From Epichloe hybrida (lineage: Eukaryota; Ascomycota; Sordariomycetes; Hypocreales; Clavicipitaceae), in assembly GCA_019022495.1 (NCBI GenBank), contig JAFEKR010000001.1:5270001-5334000 (forward strand): 64,000 nt of DNA, given 5' to 3'. The position numbers and the translations under genes were made by a program. Shown here in pieces: positions 23,305-34,894 of the stretch. The stretch's first letter is position 1. Each line of letters opens with the position of its first letter. The notes beneath the pieces were generated by a model, which saw only the letters and a program-made list of their open reading frames with translations, was not told the origin of the DNA and searched no databases.

Positions 23305-26054
23305 CTCTCTCCCTGTCTTGTGATGCAGCTCTGGAATTCTTCCTTGGCCTTGAATGCACTGGATCCCCAGCAAAGACCCTTCTCCCTCATTGCTTGTTTT
23401 TCCTCCACCGGGAAGCCCACAGATACGTACGTCTCAAGATCACCAGACCAAGTTCTACTTTGCAAGAGTTAATACGCGTCTCACATGTCGTAACCCGGCG
23501 CGTGTTGCCGAACATGGCAAAAAAAGAAATGCAAGAGAAGGAATTTCATAAAAAAAAAGAAAAAGAAAAAAAGCCGGCCAGAACGGCATGCCTCCGTCCC
23601 ACTGCCTTGGAGCCGGCTCTATCAGCCACGGCCCTTGTCAAAAAGTCGACGTCGATGAGCACTGGCATCCCGAGTCCCCGACTAATAACGCACAGATGGG
23701 CAAAAAGAAAGGAAGGCGGAGGGGGGGGGGATGCAGAGACAGGGAGATAAGGGGATGGGCAAAAGTGTGAAATTGCTATTATCACGTCTAGTATTGGCGG
23801 TTGGGCCAACTAGCATATGCAGGTGACTCGAGAAACTAAATGCCCTGTGTTATCAACAGAACCAGACCGGAGGGTTTTGTCCAACCAGTGCCAGTCGTGT
23901 AAGAGTACGGAGTATGCCATGTCTCGGGCCTCTAGCACGATATACGTCGCGTAAACTAGTCGGATACTTGCCCGTATGGCCCCTCAATCAGTAAATGGAT
24001 TGAGATTGCAGGAGATTGGATCTATTGCCATAAATGGATCATTCAAAAAGTGCGTCTGGTTTCGCATTTCGTCTCACAACAGACTGGGGGAGCCTTACCA
24101 AAGTGATCTGTCCAGTGAGGTGAAGACTGGAGCTGGCTGGTTGCCGGGGGTCGCAAGCGCGATGCTCCGCGGAGCTTTCCCTGGTTCCCATCGCTGATCT
24201 TGACCGTTTTAGGGAAAAAAGGAAAAAAAAAAGGAAACCCAGAACCCAGGCCTCGGGAGTTATTAAATGATTCACACTCCTCCTAATGCTAACTATTTCT
24301 AGTTAAGCTTCAATGGGGAGGTAACACGGGCTGGCGTGGTGGCAGGGAATGGCAAGGTGAGACATGGGACTCCCTAATTCTTTTTTTTAGAAAAGAAAAA
24401 TGGAGAACAGGAAGAAGGAGAAAAGCAAACAAACACTGTATCATTACATATCGTGGCTCATCCAAACAGAGGAATCGCAGCGAACGCTTTCCCGAGACCC
24501 GAGATTCTGGATCCTGGCGTCCATACAGATATTCGAGCCTTGGTGTGGACGGCGAGACGCATGCCATTCATTGGTCAGTCTCGAGTCCAGTTCTCGAGTC
24601 CCCACGAGGCGTTTCAGTACATACATGTGTACAGTACACCCACTGTACATGCATGTCTCGTCGTGTCGCGAAGCAAATGGCCAAGCCAGGCTGAAGTCTC
24701 AAAGGCTCATGCAGCAATCCCGAGCCTCATCGTTATCAAGAATGATGCAATTGCAGACACACGCAAAACTAGTATGTCTAGATTTACGTCATTGTACGCA
24801 GTACAGAGCAAATGAATGAACGAATGCCTGCAGATGGTACGGGTGCGGTACATGGACAGCAGAGTAAGCCTCTGGGCTTCCATGCTGCCAACAATGTCGG
24901 TAAGGAGGAAGTAGGCCGGCTGGACGATCGGTGAATGCAGAACGAATTGCCCGCCTTCTCTGTGGGCTCTCGATATTGATGGGGTGATGGGTTTGATAGG
25001 TTGATGGAGAGAAGACCAGGCATAAATCCCGAAAATCGATCCGCGGGCGAAGTCCTTTGAGCGCACAGACGAGGGGGACGATTCCCCGTCAGAGTGGAGT
25101 CTGCCCGAAGTGGATCCGCAAGTCGGACAACTATCAAACGCGCGCATCCGTCAAAAATTCAATGTGCATCCGCCGCTAGAGCGATCCACCCACACTATTT
25201 CAGTGTGGCTTATTATGTTTATAATTCTTCACACCTACATTGGAAGTTAATTATAATGCTTATAACAAGTGCGTCTTCCATGTCTTTTATAGTCTGTGTG
25301 TTTTCATTTCATTAAAAACTAAGACTATATATTACATACAGAGCTTGACAAGAGGAAAAATTAGTGGGCTCTCAAGACAAACTAGAGAAAGCGGCAGATG
25401 CACATTTAATTTCAAACGGATGCGCGTTTACTCCGTACTCCGTAGTTGCCCAAGTATGCAAGTCGCCTAAAACGGCTGGGAGTTGTCGATTTGGATTAGT
25501 GCGTGGCCGTGGTTGAAGAGGGAGTACATAGCAGCAGCAGCAGCACGCAAACGCAAACGCAAACGCGTTATCGTCCATTGTCTCATGCTCCGTCCGTACA
25601 AGGGAAGCCGTACACAGTCCGTCGTGTGTACGGAGGACGCATTGTCTGACTTCTTCGATGGGTCGGCCCGCAATATGGAGCAGGAAAAGTGCACGTCCAT
25701 CCCTTCTGCGGGGAAACTTTAACGAGCAGCGAGCAGGACTAAGCACAAGAGCCTCTCATCTCTCTTTTCTCGTCCGGCGAACATTCAGACCGAGTCGCGA
25801 TCCACGATGTCGACCAACATCAAAGGCTTTCTGTCACTCTGAAAAGGTCAAGGGCGGGGGGAGACGTTGCAACGTGTTCCAGAGCTCCAGAGCCGGGTTC
25901 TTTTGCTGTCGGACGTTGTTTGGCAAATTTGGCTTCTCGAAACTTTTTGCTCCCTTTCCTCCCTGAATTAGAGTCAACACCGCAACGGTGCGCGGCTCAA
26001 GACTGGGTGTTCCAGCGCGACCAGAGTGGCTTGAATGAATGGATCACAAAAGGC

Positions 26055-26127
26055 ATCATCTCCTTGAGGCCGGTAAGACCTAGCACGCACTAAAGTGGGA
26101 CTCCACACAGTCCCCCAAGGAGATGAT
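26055..26127. other. 12-bp perfect inverted repeat with 49-nt loop
   Basis: ATCATCTCCTTG at 26055-26066 is exactly complementary to CAAGGAGATGAT at 26116-26127. The loop contains a second small inverted repeat around GGACTCCACACAGTCC. It could be a structured transcript, a binding site for a dimer, or a relic of a small inverted-repeat element. Confidence 0.45.
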
Positions 26128-27804
26128 CTGGCAACATGCTATTATTCTAGGCCGATTGGCTCCTCTGCTGTTGAGGGGCGGCAGGGATACAAGAAGCCCC
26201 TTCGGCAGCGATGATGTGCAGCTCGCATAATACCTAGGCATTCGTAAATCGGAATTTACCTTGTACCGTGCAATCCGTACATATAGTCCGTCCGACTCTT
26301 CAGTGGAATCATGGACTCATGGGCTAGTGGGTTAGTAGACTAGTGCAAATATCTATAAGCCTAGCCTCGGTCGAGAGGCACGGAAAGCTTCAGATCGGAG
26401 AATAGAACGGCCATCCCAGTAAAATGCTATCGCGTCACCGGACAAAGCACCGGAAGCAGTTCAGCGTTAGTTTTGGAGTTTGATTGGGTCGGCGTCGTGT
26501 GAAACGAGCCTCTCTGGCCGTGGTGACAAGAACCTTGAGATGAGCTGTTCGCATAATTTCGAACGGCACGGTAATCATCACCAGCCATCATACATAGACC
26601 AAGCAGTGCACAAATGTCTAGAGAGTCTGAGAGTACATGAAAGTTTCTAGTTCTTGAGGTGCGTGCTTCAACGCTTCGCGCTATCGGGCAAAAAGGCTAT
26701 AGAGAACCCTCAATATTAACTGGGTTGAAAGGACGCAGGTTGAAGTGGACGTTGTGGGCGGGCACACATCCGGAATCAGACTGTGGATTTGATTGATGCA
26801 ACTCGCTCGCCTACCATATTACCTGGGTAGGCAGCCAGCGCCATCGTCGGAGATGTGTCCGCACACTCGAAAGGTCGCATTTTGGGGTCCCCGAGATGGA
26901 TCGACCGGTCTGAGAGCTCTTTGATTTTTTTTTTCTTTCTTTTCTCTCCCGCAACGTTCAAGTCGAGTCCTGGAACACGGTAACATGGGAATAGCAGCCT
27001 GTCAGTTGGCACGCGCCCGCGCAAAATGATTTTTTGCCCGTCTTTAGCTGAGCAGGCCCTTGTTGTTTGGCAAGTTAGGCTAGGCTCACTGTGGGCAGAA
27101 AGCCTGGCAAGATTCGAAAAGGCTGATCGACGCTGATCCACCGGGTATTTTAGCATGCCCAGCAATTAACAGACCAGGGGACGGGGTACAGGATGGTGTT
27201 AACGATGATGAATTGCAGAACCGACTGATGAATCGACTCTGCAGGACGTAGCGTATCCGATCTTCTCAGCTCCGCAAAGAGCAGGGAATGCAGCATGCTT
27301 CCAGTCGTATCGAAGCAACCCCTGCCAACCGGTCAGCAAAGATGTTAGTTAAGAATCAGCCGAGAGAAAGTCTTTTTGCAGACTTGCTATCACTTGGCCG
27401 GGGAGTCCATAACATGTCATGATATCGGACCCAGGGCTTGGTAGCAGCGTGAGAGAATGACAGAGTTCCTTTGGGAGTCCCCTGGGGACATGTTGATGCA
27501 TCAATGATGGTTTGCCAGACCGGACCCGACCCGACCGGAATGAGGTGGCCTGTTTTTTAGCGGCCGTGCTGCGGTGGCCGGCCTTGTAACCTTGTGGCCT
27601 CGATCGCTCGCTGCCCCTCGCCCTCCTTGGCCTCTCCACATTGCAACCTTTTTCTCCAGAATCGCAAGCGCAACCATCGCCCATGTCAGCGTTAGCGCAA
27701 GACGGATGCCCTCCCCTGGCCTTCCGCGCATCCGTGTTTGCTTTGGAGTTTCTCTTCACAAGAACTTCTGTGCCTTTGCGTGCATCTCCACGACAGACAA
27801 GCGA

Positions 27805-27854
27805 CAGGCAAGCAGGCAAGCAGGCAAGCAGGCAAGCAGGCAAGCAGGCAGGCG
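27805..27854. repeat. CAGGCAAG tandem repeat
   Basis: Six near-perfect copies of the 8-bp unit CAGGCAAG lie in the gene-poor interval. Confidence 0.9.
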
Positions 27855-28429
27855 AAGCTTGTCAGGCCCGGGGTCTCTGAGTCTCTAAGTCTCTGGCAGG
27901 AGCCGTTGATCGGCTGTTGCAGGCCAGTAATTGGTTAATCATTCCTCTTGGCTTGGTCCAAGTTCAAGATTGTATGCCTCGCTTATTGCTACCAGATCTC
28001 GGCCGAGGGGAAATGCTGTGTCTTCCTGGACCCCGAATCGCACCTACACTTGCACGCACCCTGCTGCTAAAATACCGGGGACCTAATAAGACTCGTGCAG
28101 TCGTTATCATCCCGTATTGTCAGATATTCGCCGGATCCATCATGACCGCCTCACGTGTCATAAAGCCCGTATGTTGGAGATATTATCCGAGCCATGAGCA
28201 ATGGCAAAAAGGTTGATGGGCTGGTGCCCATAGAGATACGCCCCTTTTAACTCCGTATGTACTGGATGCAGATTCGCAACCCACACTGATCGATTTGGTC
28301 ACTCAGTCGCTCATTCACTCTCAGGCAGTCAAACAGGCGTTGCTCCTTGCCCTCTCAGAGGCAAGCACACGAGTTGACAGGAGCCAGGGGTGGAGGAAGA
28401 GGGGTCAAGCTACTGGGCTGCAATACGTG

Positions 28430-28500
28430 TGTGTATACAGTATATGTGTGTGAGTGAGTGAAAGAGAGGGAGAGAGAGAGAGAAAGAAACACGCGCGCGC
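28430..28500. repeat. Mixed GT/GA/GC microsatellite
   Basis: A compound tract of TGTGTGTG, GAGAGAGA and CGCGCGCG blocks. A separate (CT)n tract lies at about 28995-29017. Confidence 0.8.
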
Positions 28501-30024
28501 AGGAGAGGTGATTCGCTCCGCGCTACACAATCTTGTTGATATTGTACACGAAAACTCTTTCCATCAATTTGGACTTGGTAACGACTTACGACCTCACCCT
28601 GGAGTCTAGACGCAACTTACCAGTCGGAAATATGCTCTCCTCTCACACTCCCGCCTAGTTAACGGCGCCCTTTCAAATAGAGACAACTATGCAAGGCTGA
28701 GCAAGGCGAGGAGGGCCTGGAGGGGGTGGCAGTTGGCACGATCTATTAACAGTCCTCAAAAAAACGAGGCATGCTAGCAGCGTTGGATGCCGCTTTTGGG
28801 AAGTCAGAAGGCCCAGACATGTCGGCGAATCCCATGCCAGGGTCCGAAGAAGAAGAGGAGCTCGGATTGTCCAGTCGGTACCTTTTGCGATGCAGCATAA
28901 TGTGGAGGATGGAGCACCACAACAAGCAAACCTACCTATCTTCCCTCTACTAATGTTAACAGGCAAACAGCCATCCTGGCGACCTGGCAGCACCTCTCTC
29001 TCTCTCTCTCTCTCTGGGTGTCTCCTGCGCCGAACCTCTCTCAACATGGAATAATACGTTTGACCAAGCCTTTCTTTCAATACCACCCTGAGCAGGGTTG
29101 AGCCATTGGAACACAAGCAACTAGGGCGACCCATATCATGGCGCTAAACATCCACCTTGCAGCTGCAGCTTGTGGCCGTCCGTCAGAGCCAAGTTTTAGT
29201 CCAAAAAAAAACTCGCAGCTGGAACGTCTTTGGCGATACGGATTACAGCAAGCGACAACAGGCATTGCCAATTCAGCAAGCATGTCTCGCGACGTATTCA
29301 TACACTTGGGGCGATGGCTGGCCCTACATGGCCCTTACATGGTTCATTTTGAGGACCAAGTTTTGGTCTGGGCAGCCGCGCGGGCGTTCTCTCTGGCTGT
29401 CTGGCACCTCGAATGCGAAGACACAAGTTGTCTCGGAGCGACAAATGGCCAAGCCGGCGTGGATCTACAGCTACTCCCCCACACGGGTAAGAGGTGAATT
29501 CTTTCTTTCTTTCTTTCTTTTTTTTGGGGGGGTACCAGAAAAATGGTCAAAAAGATGGAGAATAAAGGGGCCTTGGAGCTCCCAGGCTGCTTCCGCGGCG
29601 GCGTGCTTGGACTCCCGCTAGCATCCACCCATTTCAATCATGCGAGAGATCTTGAGCAAACTGGAGACGAGCAAGCAACCGAGGGGTGAGGGGAGGGGAT
29701 GGGGACGTGGGGAAATACACAATGAGTTTTGACGAGCACAACCCTCGCACATCTTGCGCTATCGGGACCATTGGGAGTACCTAGGCAACTCAGATTGACT
29801 GAAATCTTGTGTTCATATTCATGTCAGTCAGAGCTGCATTGGAGACTTGGAGACCATGTTTGATTGATATACGGAGTACGGATTAGAGAAGAGAGGAGAT
29901 ACATATTCTGCCCCATGCACCGGCTGAATTTGAAGTTGGAGTGGGGCAGTTTGCCGCTGCCAGATGCGACGGGTTTGGTCATTGACGATTCTGTGTTGTA
30001 TTCTTCTGTTGTCCGTTCTCTGCC

Positions 30025-30242
30025 CGCCTGCCCGCCTGCCCACCTGCTCGCCTGCCCGCCTACCTGATAACTTTTACCTAACCTACCTGACCTGCCTGAT
30101 ACCTGCCTAACTCCTGCCTACCTAACTCCTGCCTACCTACCTGATGCCTGCCTACCTACCTGACCTACCTGACCTACCTGGCCCATCTATTAACACCTAA
30201 TAATACCTGCCTACCTACCTACCTACCTACCTACCTAACCCA
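30025..30242. repeat. CCTGCC/CCTA low-complexity array
   Basis: More than 200 bp of imperfect tandem units: first GCCTGCCC, then mixtures of CCTGCCTA, CCTACCTGA and pure CCTA ending near 30242. The strand bias is extreme (nearly no G runs on the plus strand). It differs from the fungal telomere unit TTAGGG/CCCTAA. Confidence 0.85.
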
Positions 30243-30509
30243 CTCAACTACGTTGGAAATGCATTCATTGCATTGTACGCCGTATGTACAGCATCATTAC
30301 ATTGTACGCCGTGCAGGACAAGTCCCAGACTGGAACCCTTTCCCCACCGACGTCAATATCAGGGGTGTAATCCGTAGATGGTTGTGGAATGGAGTGGGCG
30401 TTGAAGCGAGAAATGGCCCACCAATCACCAATGGATGAACAGGAACACCAATTGTAGGCCAAAATGTTTTTTCTGTCAAGCACTTGCGTGCAGTGCAGGC
30501 AGGTTACGC

Positions 30510-30620
30510 AGCAGCATGGTGGGCATGGTGGGCGTGCGTGATGGGCGTGATGGGCGTAATGGGGGGGTGCGTGGTGGGCGTCTGTGGTGGGCGTGCGTGG
30601 TGGGCGTGGTGGGCATAATA
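30510..30620. repeat. GTGGGCGTG-type repeat
   Basis: About eight imperfect copies of a 9-10-bp G-rich unit (GTGGGCGTG, ATGGGCGTG) occur in a row. Confidence 0.8.
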
Positions 30621-30846
30621 CGTACTTGTCCTGCGCCGCCGCTCATGCACCCGCGATTTCTCCCTCACCTCACCAATTCTCACGAACCACGGATTACCAG
30701 GGACGGAGAGCGGAGGTGCCCCCTGCCCCTGCTACTATTGAAATGGATACAACTCGAGTTGAGTTGTGTGTTGCGCTGCGGATCCACCCACGCTGATCTG
30801 AGAGGCACCTCGTCAATCCCCACCACGATACGTGCACATACATACG

Positions 30847-30914
30847 CCGTCTCGCCATCTTGCCGTCTCGCCATCTTGCCATCTTGCCATCTTGCCATCT
30901 TGCCATCTTGCCAG
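30847..30914. repeat. GCCATCTT tandem repeat
   Basis: About eight copies of the 8-bp unit GCCATCTT, with GCCGTCTC variants at the left end. Confidence 0.88.
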
Positions 30915-32210
30915 CTTAGAAGCAACTTGTTATACATTGCGTGTATGTACGAAGGTTCCGTGACTCCACGACCTTGGCAGCTCCAGTTATCGAAATGGGG
31001 GAGGGGGGGGGAGAGGGCAGGACGAACCGAATGAAATTGCATCTTGACGTCGGTTCGATTCTTTTCGCCCGTCACATGGTTGAGATGTCGTCTGCTGGTC
31101 CTCCTGCTGGTCCTCATTCCTATCGGGGGTCGGCTAATTGTTGCTTCAAATTAAACACATCTCTCGCCCCCGCCCATCAGAGTCCAGTTCCTTGAAAGAG
31201 TAAATACTCGCCGCTACCCGCAACCCCGATATTGGATCTGGTCGACCTGAGCTGGATCCAGGAACCAACATCCAGCCCTTTACCTTCGACACCATCTTTT
31301 CTTATTCCCACTCGTCCCCCTCCCAATATTCATCTCTTGGTGTCCTTGCATCCAGCTGTTTCTGTACATTGCGCTTTTGCACGGCCTGCCTTGCTTCCGA
31401 GTCGTCGTTTCCCCTTCAGCGTTCTGTGGACAAGATCCGTTGTCTCGTTGCTAGCAGTACCGGCCTGTGTCCGTGTCTGATCCGAGGATCCAACACCGTC
31501 AACTTGCTTTCCTTCCGGTCCGAGGGTTGGTTACTTTACCACCCTGGTTGTTTACGCCGCGTCGTGCGAGTTCACACGAGAACAACGGGAAGGCAACCAG
31601 AGAACAAACGCCCAATGAGAGACGGAGACTGACTGAACTTCCTCCTTCTGTTTGGTCACCACCAATCGTCTGTACAGCCTTTACTCAGAATCCTAGACCG
31701 CGTACTCATCCAAGAACACGAGAAGCGATCAACAAGAATCTCAGGATATTTACCTACTCATCACCGACCTGTTGACTTCCCATACAAAGGCTCGACGTGC
31801 TACCGGCTGAGTCCCCGTTGCGACCCTCTGATTATTCATCATAGCTTACAACATCAAGCACCTCGATTTACGCTTTTACCGCATTGCATTGGCCAACGGA
31901 AATAGTCTCAACTATACGACGAAACGAATCTCTCACCAACCCACAGGACTATTACCGCAGTCCTATATGCTACTATAGCGTGCTGTCACATCGTGGAATA
32001 GAAACACCGAGGAAAATCACCCCCACAAGACCAAAGCTAGGCCGGGTTGTTGTCACGCGACGTCACGTTGTTCACATTTCAGCGTGTCGCCAGCGCAGTT
32101 CTCCGTCTCCAGTCATCTTTTATGCAGAAGCCTGACAAGGGGATCTACGTCTCGCATAACACGAGCCTGGCAGCATTTTTCAAAACAGCCTCACCATTCG
32201 CACAAGATCA

Positions 32211-33630
32211 ATGGCACATCACTTTGGTCAACGATCGCCACATGTAGTAAGTGCCACACCGCCCAAGCGGTTCGGCGAATCTCCCAAGCTCACAGCCTTT
32301 GCTTACACGTCGAACAGAAGTCGTCCTCGAAGAAAAGTCATCACAAGGACAATATGGGCTCTCCAAAGCATCCCAGAAGTCCTGATGCAGTGCTCAAGAG
32401 ATCGTTCAGCACACCAGACACTGCTGAGCTAGAGAGAGATTCAACAGAAGAGGCCCAGTCCCAGCATACGGCGGCGGCGGCGGAAAAGAAACGTAACAAG
32501 CTTGGATATCACAGAACGTCGATTGCGTGTAGTACGTTGGAACAGCATGACAAAATGAACGTGGTGGTTGGGACTGACAAGGAGAAATGCAGGTCACTGT
32601 CGACGCAGGAAAATACGGTGCATTGCATCGCCTGATACCCCGAATCGATGTGTCAACTGCATTCGACTGAAAAAGGAATGCAGCTTCTATCCGGTTGATC
32701 AGCAGATGGGCCCGGAATCGCGACCCAAAGCCGCATCACGGCAAACGGGTGGTGGTGACCCCAGCGCATCATCAGCCTCCTCCTCACCAGCAGTCGGTAC
32801 GGGAAGTCCAATAGATACACCCATCGCAACGGTGAATGGCATAATTTCCACGTCGGGGTCCCATCGAGGGTATGCTGAGTATTTCTCAGATGCAAGTGGT
32901 ATGAACAAGAACTCCAGCGAACAAGGGGCGCCAGAGTTGTCAGCTAACACGTCATTTTTACTCAGTATCACCCAACGGGGTATCTACAGGCAGCCAGTAC
33001 ACTTTTACAAACCCGCCCCCGGCCGGCTGGGTACCGACAGAAATGAACGCGGTTGGCGTTGCGAAACCCGAAGAGATTTCAATGCCCTGGCATGCCTACC
33101 CAACAGGGCCGTCTATGAATGGACAGTTTTCTCCATACACCCAAACATCGTCCGCATCTGTGGCTTGGACATCGGGAACATCCGAGGCCGGATCGCATGA
33201 CGAGATGGCCTGGGGCGATTTTCCGACTTCAATAAGATCACTTTCGTACAGCGGGGAAAGCACCGACGGCCATGCACAGGGTCCCTTCGTGTCTGTACAC
33301 CAAGCGCACCAGGCACAACCATACGAAAGACGACAATCCGGCTTGTCCGATGTCTATCCTCCGTATCCAACGACAGTGGCTGGCATGCCGTCGCAGTCAA
33401 TGGCTGCCGTGAGCGGCGGCCCTGCTCCAGTGATTCACGGGGCGCCTTTCACGTCAGGCGTGATACCTTGGCAGCAGCAGCAGCAGCAGCAGCATATGCT
33501 TGCTGCCCAAGTTCAACATGCGACGTGGCAATACGGAGGAGTACCTAGTGGGAGCCAACCGATGTTGATGGATGAACAACGAATGTCAGGGGTGACACAA
33601 GCCCCATCCGGTGTCTACTACTCCAACTGA
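32211..33630 (+). CDS. Zn(II)2Cys6 transcription factor
   Basis: A fungal binuclear zinc-cluster regulator of 406 residues from four exons: 32211-32246, 32318-32531, 32593-32898 and 32966-33630. Introns are 71, 61 and 67 nt with good donors (GTAAGT, GTACGT, GTATGA) and CAG acceptors; the third has a CTAAC branch site. Splicing intron 2 builds the cluster C83-x2-C86-x6-C93-x9-C103-x2-C106-x6-C113. Upstream is a proline/serine stretch, downstream a disordered S/T/P/Q-rich tail with a poly-Q encoded about 33473-33493. I see no fungal_trans middle homology domain, so it belongs to the small, single-domain class. The 36-nt first exon is inferred from frame and splice sites; an alternative start is the ATG at 32354 (382 residues). 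The target genes are unknown. Confidence 0.85.
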
Positions 33631-34263
33631 ACAGCTTGCATGAAAACCCAACTTTCGACTCGCCGTACAAGCAAGCATATATGGCGGATGAGGCACTGCA
33701 CAGATGAAAACAAATGAAATAAAGTGTTTAAACAAGGATGGGTTCTTCCATTCAATAACAATATCTCGTTGCACGAATTATGATGGGAGAAAGAGTTATT
33801 TCAAACAACCAAGATATGGAGAAGAGGGTATATCCAAGACAAAGGGGTGGGACAGACACGCACTGCATCTGCCATACATGGACTCCGTGCAAGCGAGAGA
33901 TTTACTTTACACGACGGCTGACAATAATTTGAGTGATTTGATATTCAGGTGTTTTTACGGGGCGTTTTATACATGAAAATAAAACAGGAAAGATGTACAG
34001 GCTAGAGTTTTTCTTTGGTATAATCATTTAGGAGGCGTCTTGGTGGCCAATTTCGATTGTTTTACGCACATGTATAAAACTCATACTAATAGCACCACCA
34101 CCTTTAATAGCTAGTAAGGCCGGGAAAGCATCATCCGCCACCAACAGAGACAATGCCATCATGACACAAGGGTGTCTGTCTCATGACCAAAGCACTATTT
34201 CACTATTTTCCTACTCTCAACGGCGTTTTCCGGGGTTCGGTCATGCATTGTTTTTCGATCCTG
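33631..34263. other. Convergent 3' intergenic region
   Basis: About 630 bp between the Zn2Cys6 gene and the converging DUF202-like gene; AT-richer than the flanks, consistent with 3' untranslated sequence. Nothing else recognised. Confidence 0.5.
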
Positions 34264-34894
34264 CTAGGAAACTAACCGCCAAGTCAAGACCATGAGCGTG
34301 ACGTAAGCACCCATACTCAGAGCCGCCATGAGCAGAACCGTATCCCCGCTCGTCTTGAACTTCCTCCGGACACCCCCACGGCCTGTTTCGGAGGTGAAGA
34401 ACTGCCGGTTGCCCTGGTACCGGCGGTACGCGGCCACGAGGAGCACCGCGGAGCCGTACACGGCGAACAGGGCGCCCATCGCGTAGAACTCCTCGGTGAA
34501 GATCTTGAGGATGACGAGGGCGAAGGAGAATTGTCCCAGGGCCGTTCGCATATATGCGCCTTCAAAGGTTCGCTGGGCTGCACGAACTTCAACGAGTCTG
34601 CGCATGTGAGCGGGGGATGGTTCTCTCCCCTTATTACCCTTGCCCGGCCGGGCCTGGCCGCCGCAGCCTTCTTGGGCAGTTTGGGCCGGGGTTTTGCATG
34701 TAGTGTTGGGGCAAACTCACTCTTGGGAGGTGAGCGCTACGGAACGCGCTCGATGAAGTCGCAGGTGCAGATGCTCTCCTGGATGCGGCTTGGGTTCGGA
34801 ATGCAAAACGTCAGCGAGTCGTTTGTGCGTGGATTCTCATCCGGAGAAAACACGGTGTTTCTGTTTGTCGGGTGGAGAGCCGTACCTGGAACAT
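34264..34894 (-). CDS. Small DUF202-like membrane protein
   Basis: The conserved part (34597-34264) encodes RAAQRTFEGAYMRTALGQ followed by three hydrophobic segments, about residues 49-66, 71-89 and 114-133, matching the DUF202 (PF02656) layout of a charged amphipathic start then three membrane helices. Function of the family is not established; some members are vacuolar or plasma-membrane. My model adds exon 34788-34721 and a 9-nt first exon 34894-34886 whose ATG has the context CCACCATG, giving 136 residues with introns of 97 and 123 nt. The simpler alternative is one exon starting at 34605 (113 residues), but that ATG overlaps a good acceptor (GCGCAG). A third frame between 34870 and 34730 also stays open, so the N-terminus needs transcript data. 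The core is well supported; the 5' end is not. Confidence 0.62.

Larger units (their letters stand above)
22671..32210. other. 9.5-kb gene-poor, repeat-rich interval
   Basis: I find no protein gene I can support here. Open frames are short, lack coding-like composition and resemble no family. The interval is peppered with simple repeats (listed separately), homopolymers (C11 at 23114-23124, G11 at 23720-23730), and one clean hairpin. From about 31200 the plus strand becomes pyrimidine-rich, as in fungal leaders, so the last kilobase is probably the 5' untranslated region of the Zn2Cys6 gene starting at 32211. Long upstream regions like this are common for developmental regulators; non-coding transcripts are possible but not shown. 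Confidence 0.55.

Noticed and set aside
27349..27843. 164-codon minus-strand frame in the gene-poor interval
   Set aside because: Its start is made by the CAGGCAAG repeat (PACLLACL) and the rest has no coding character.
27805..27854. CRISPR-like array
   Set aside because: Contiguous 8-bp tandem repeats without spacers in a eukaryotic genome; a simple repeat.
28673..29134. 153-codon minus-strand frame
   Set aside because: Includes the (CT)n microsatellite as a run of R and E and has no recognisable domain.
30025..30242. Telomere-like array
   Set aside because: The units are CCTA, CCTGA and CCTGCC mixtures, not TTAGGG/CCCTAA, and lie between ordinary genes.
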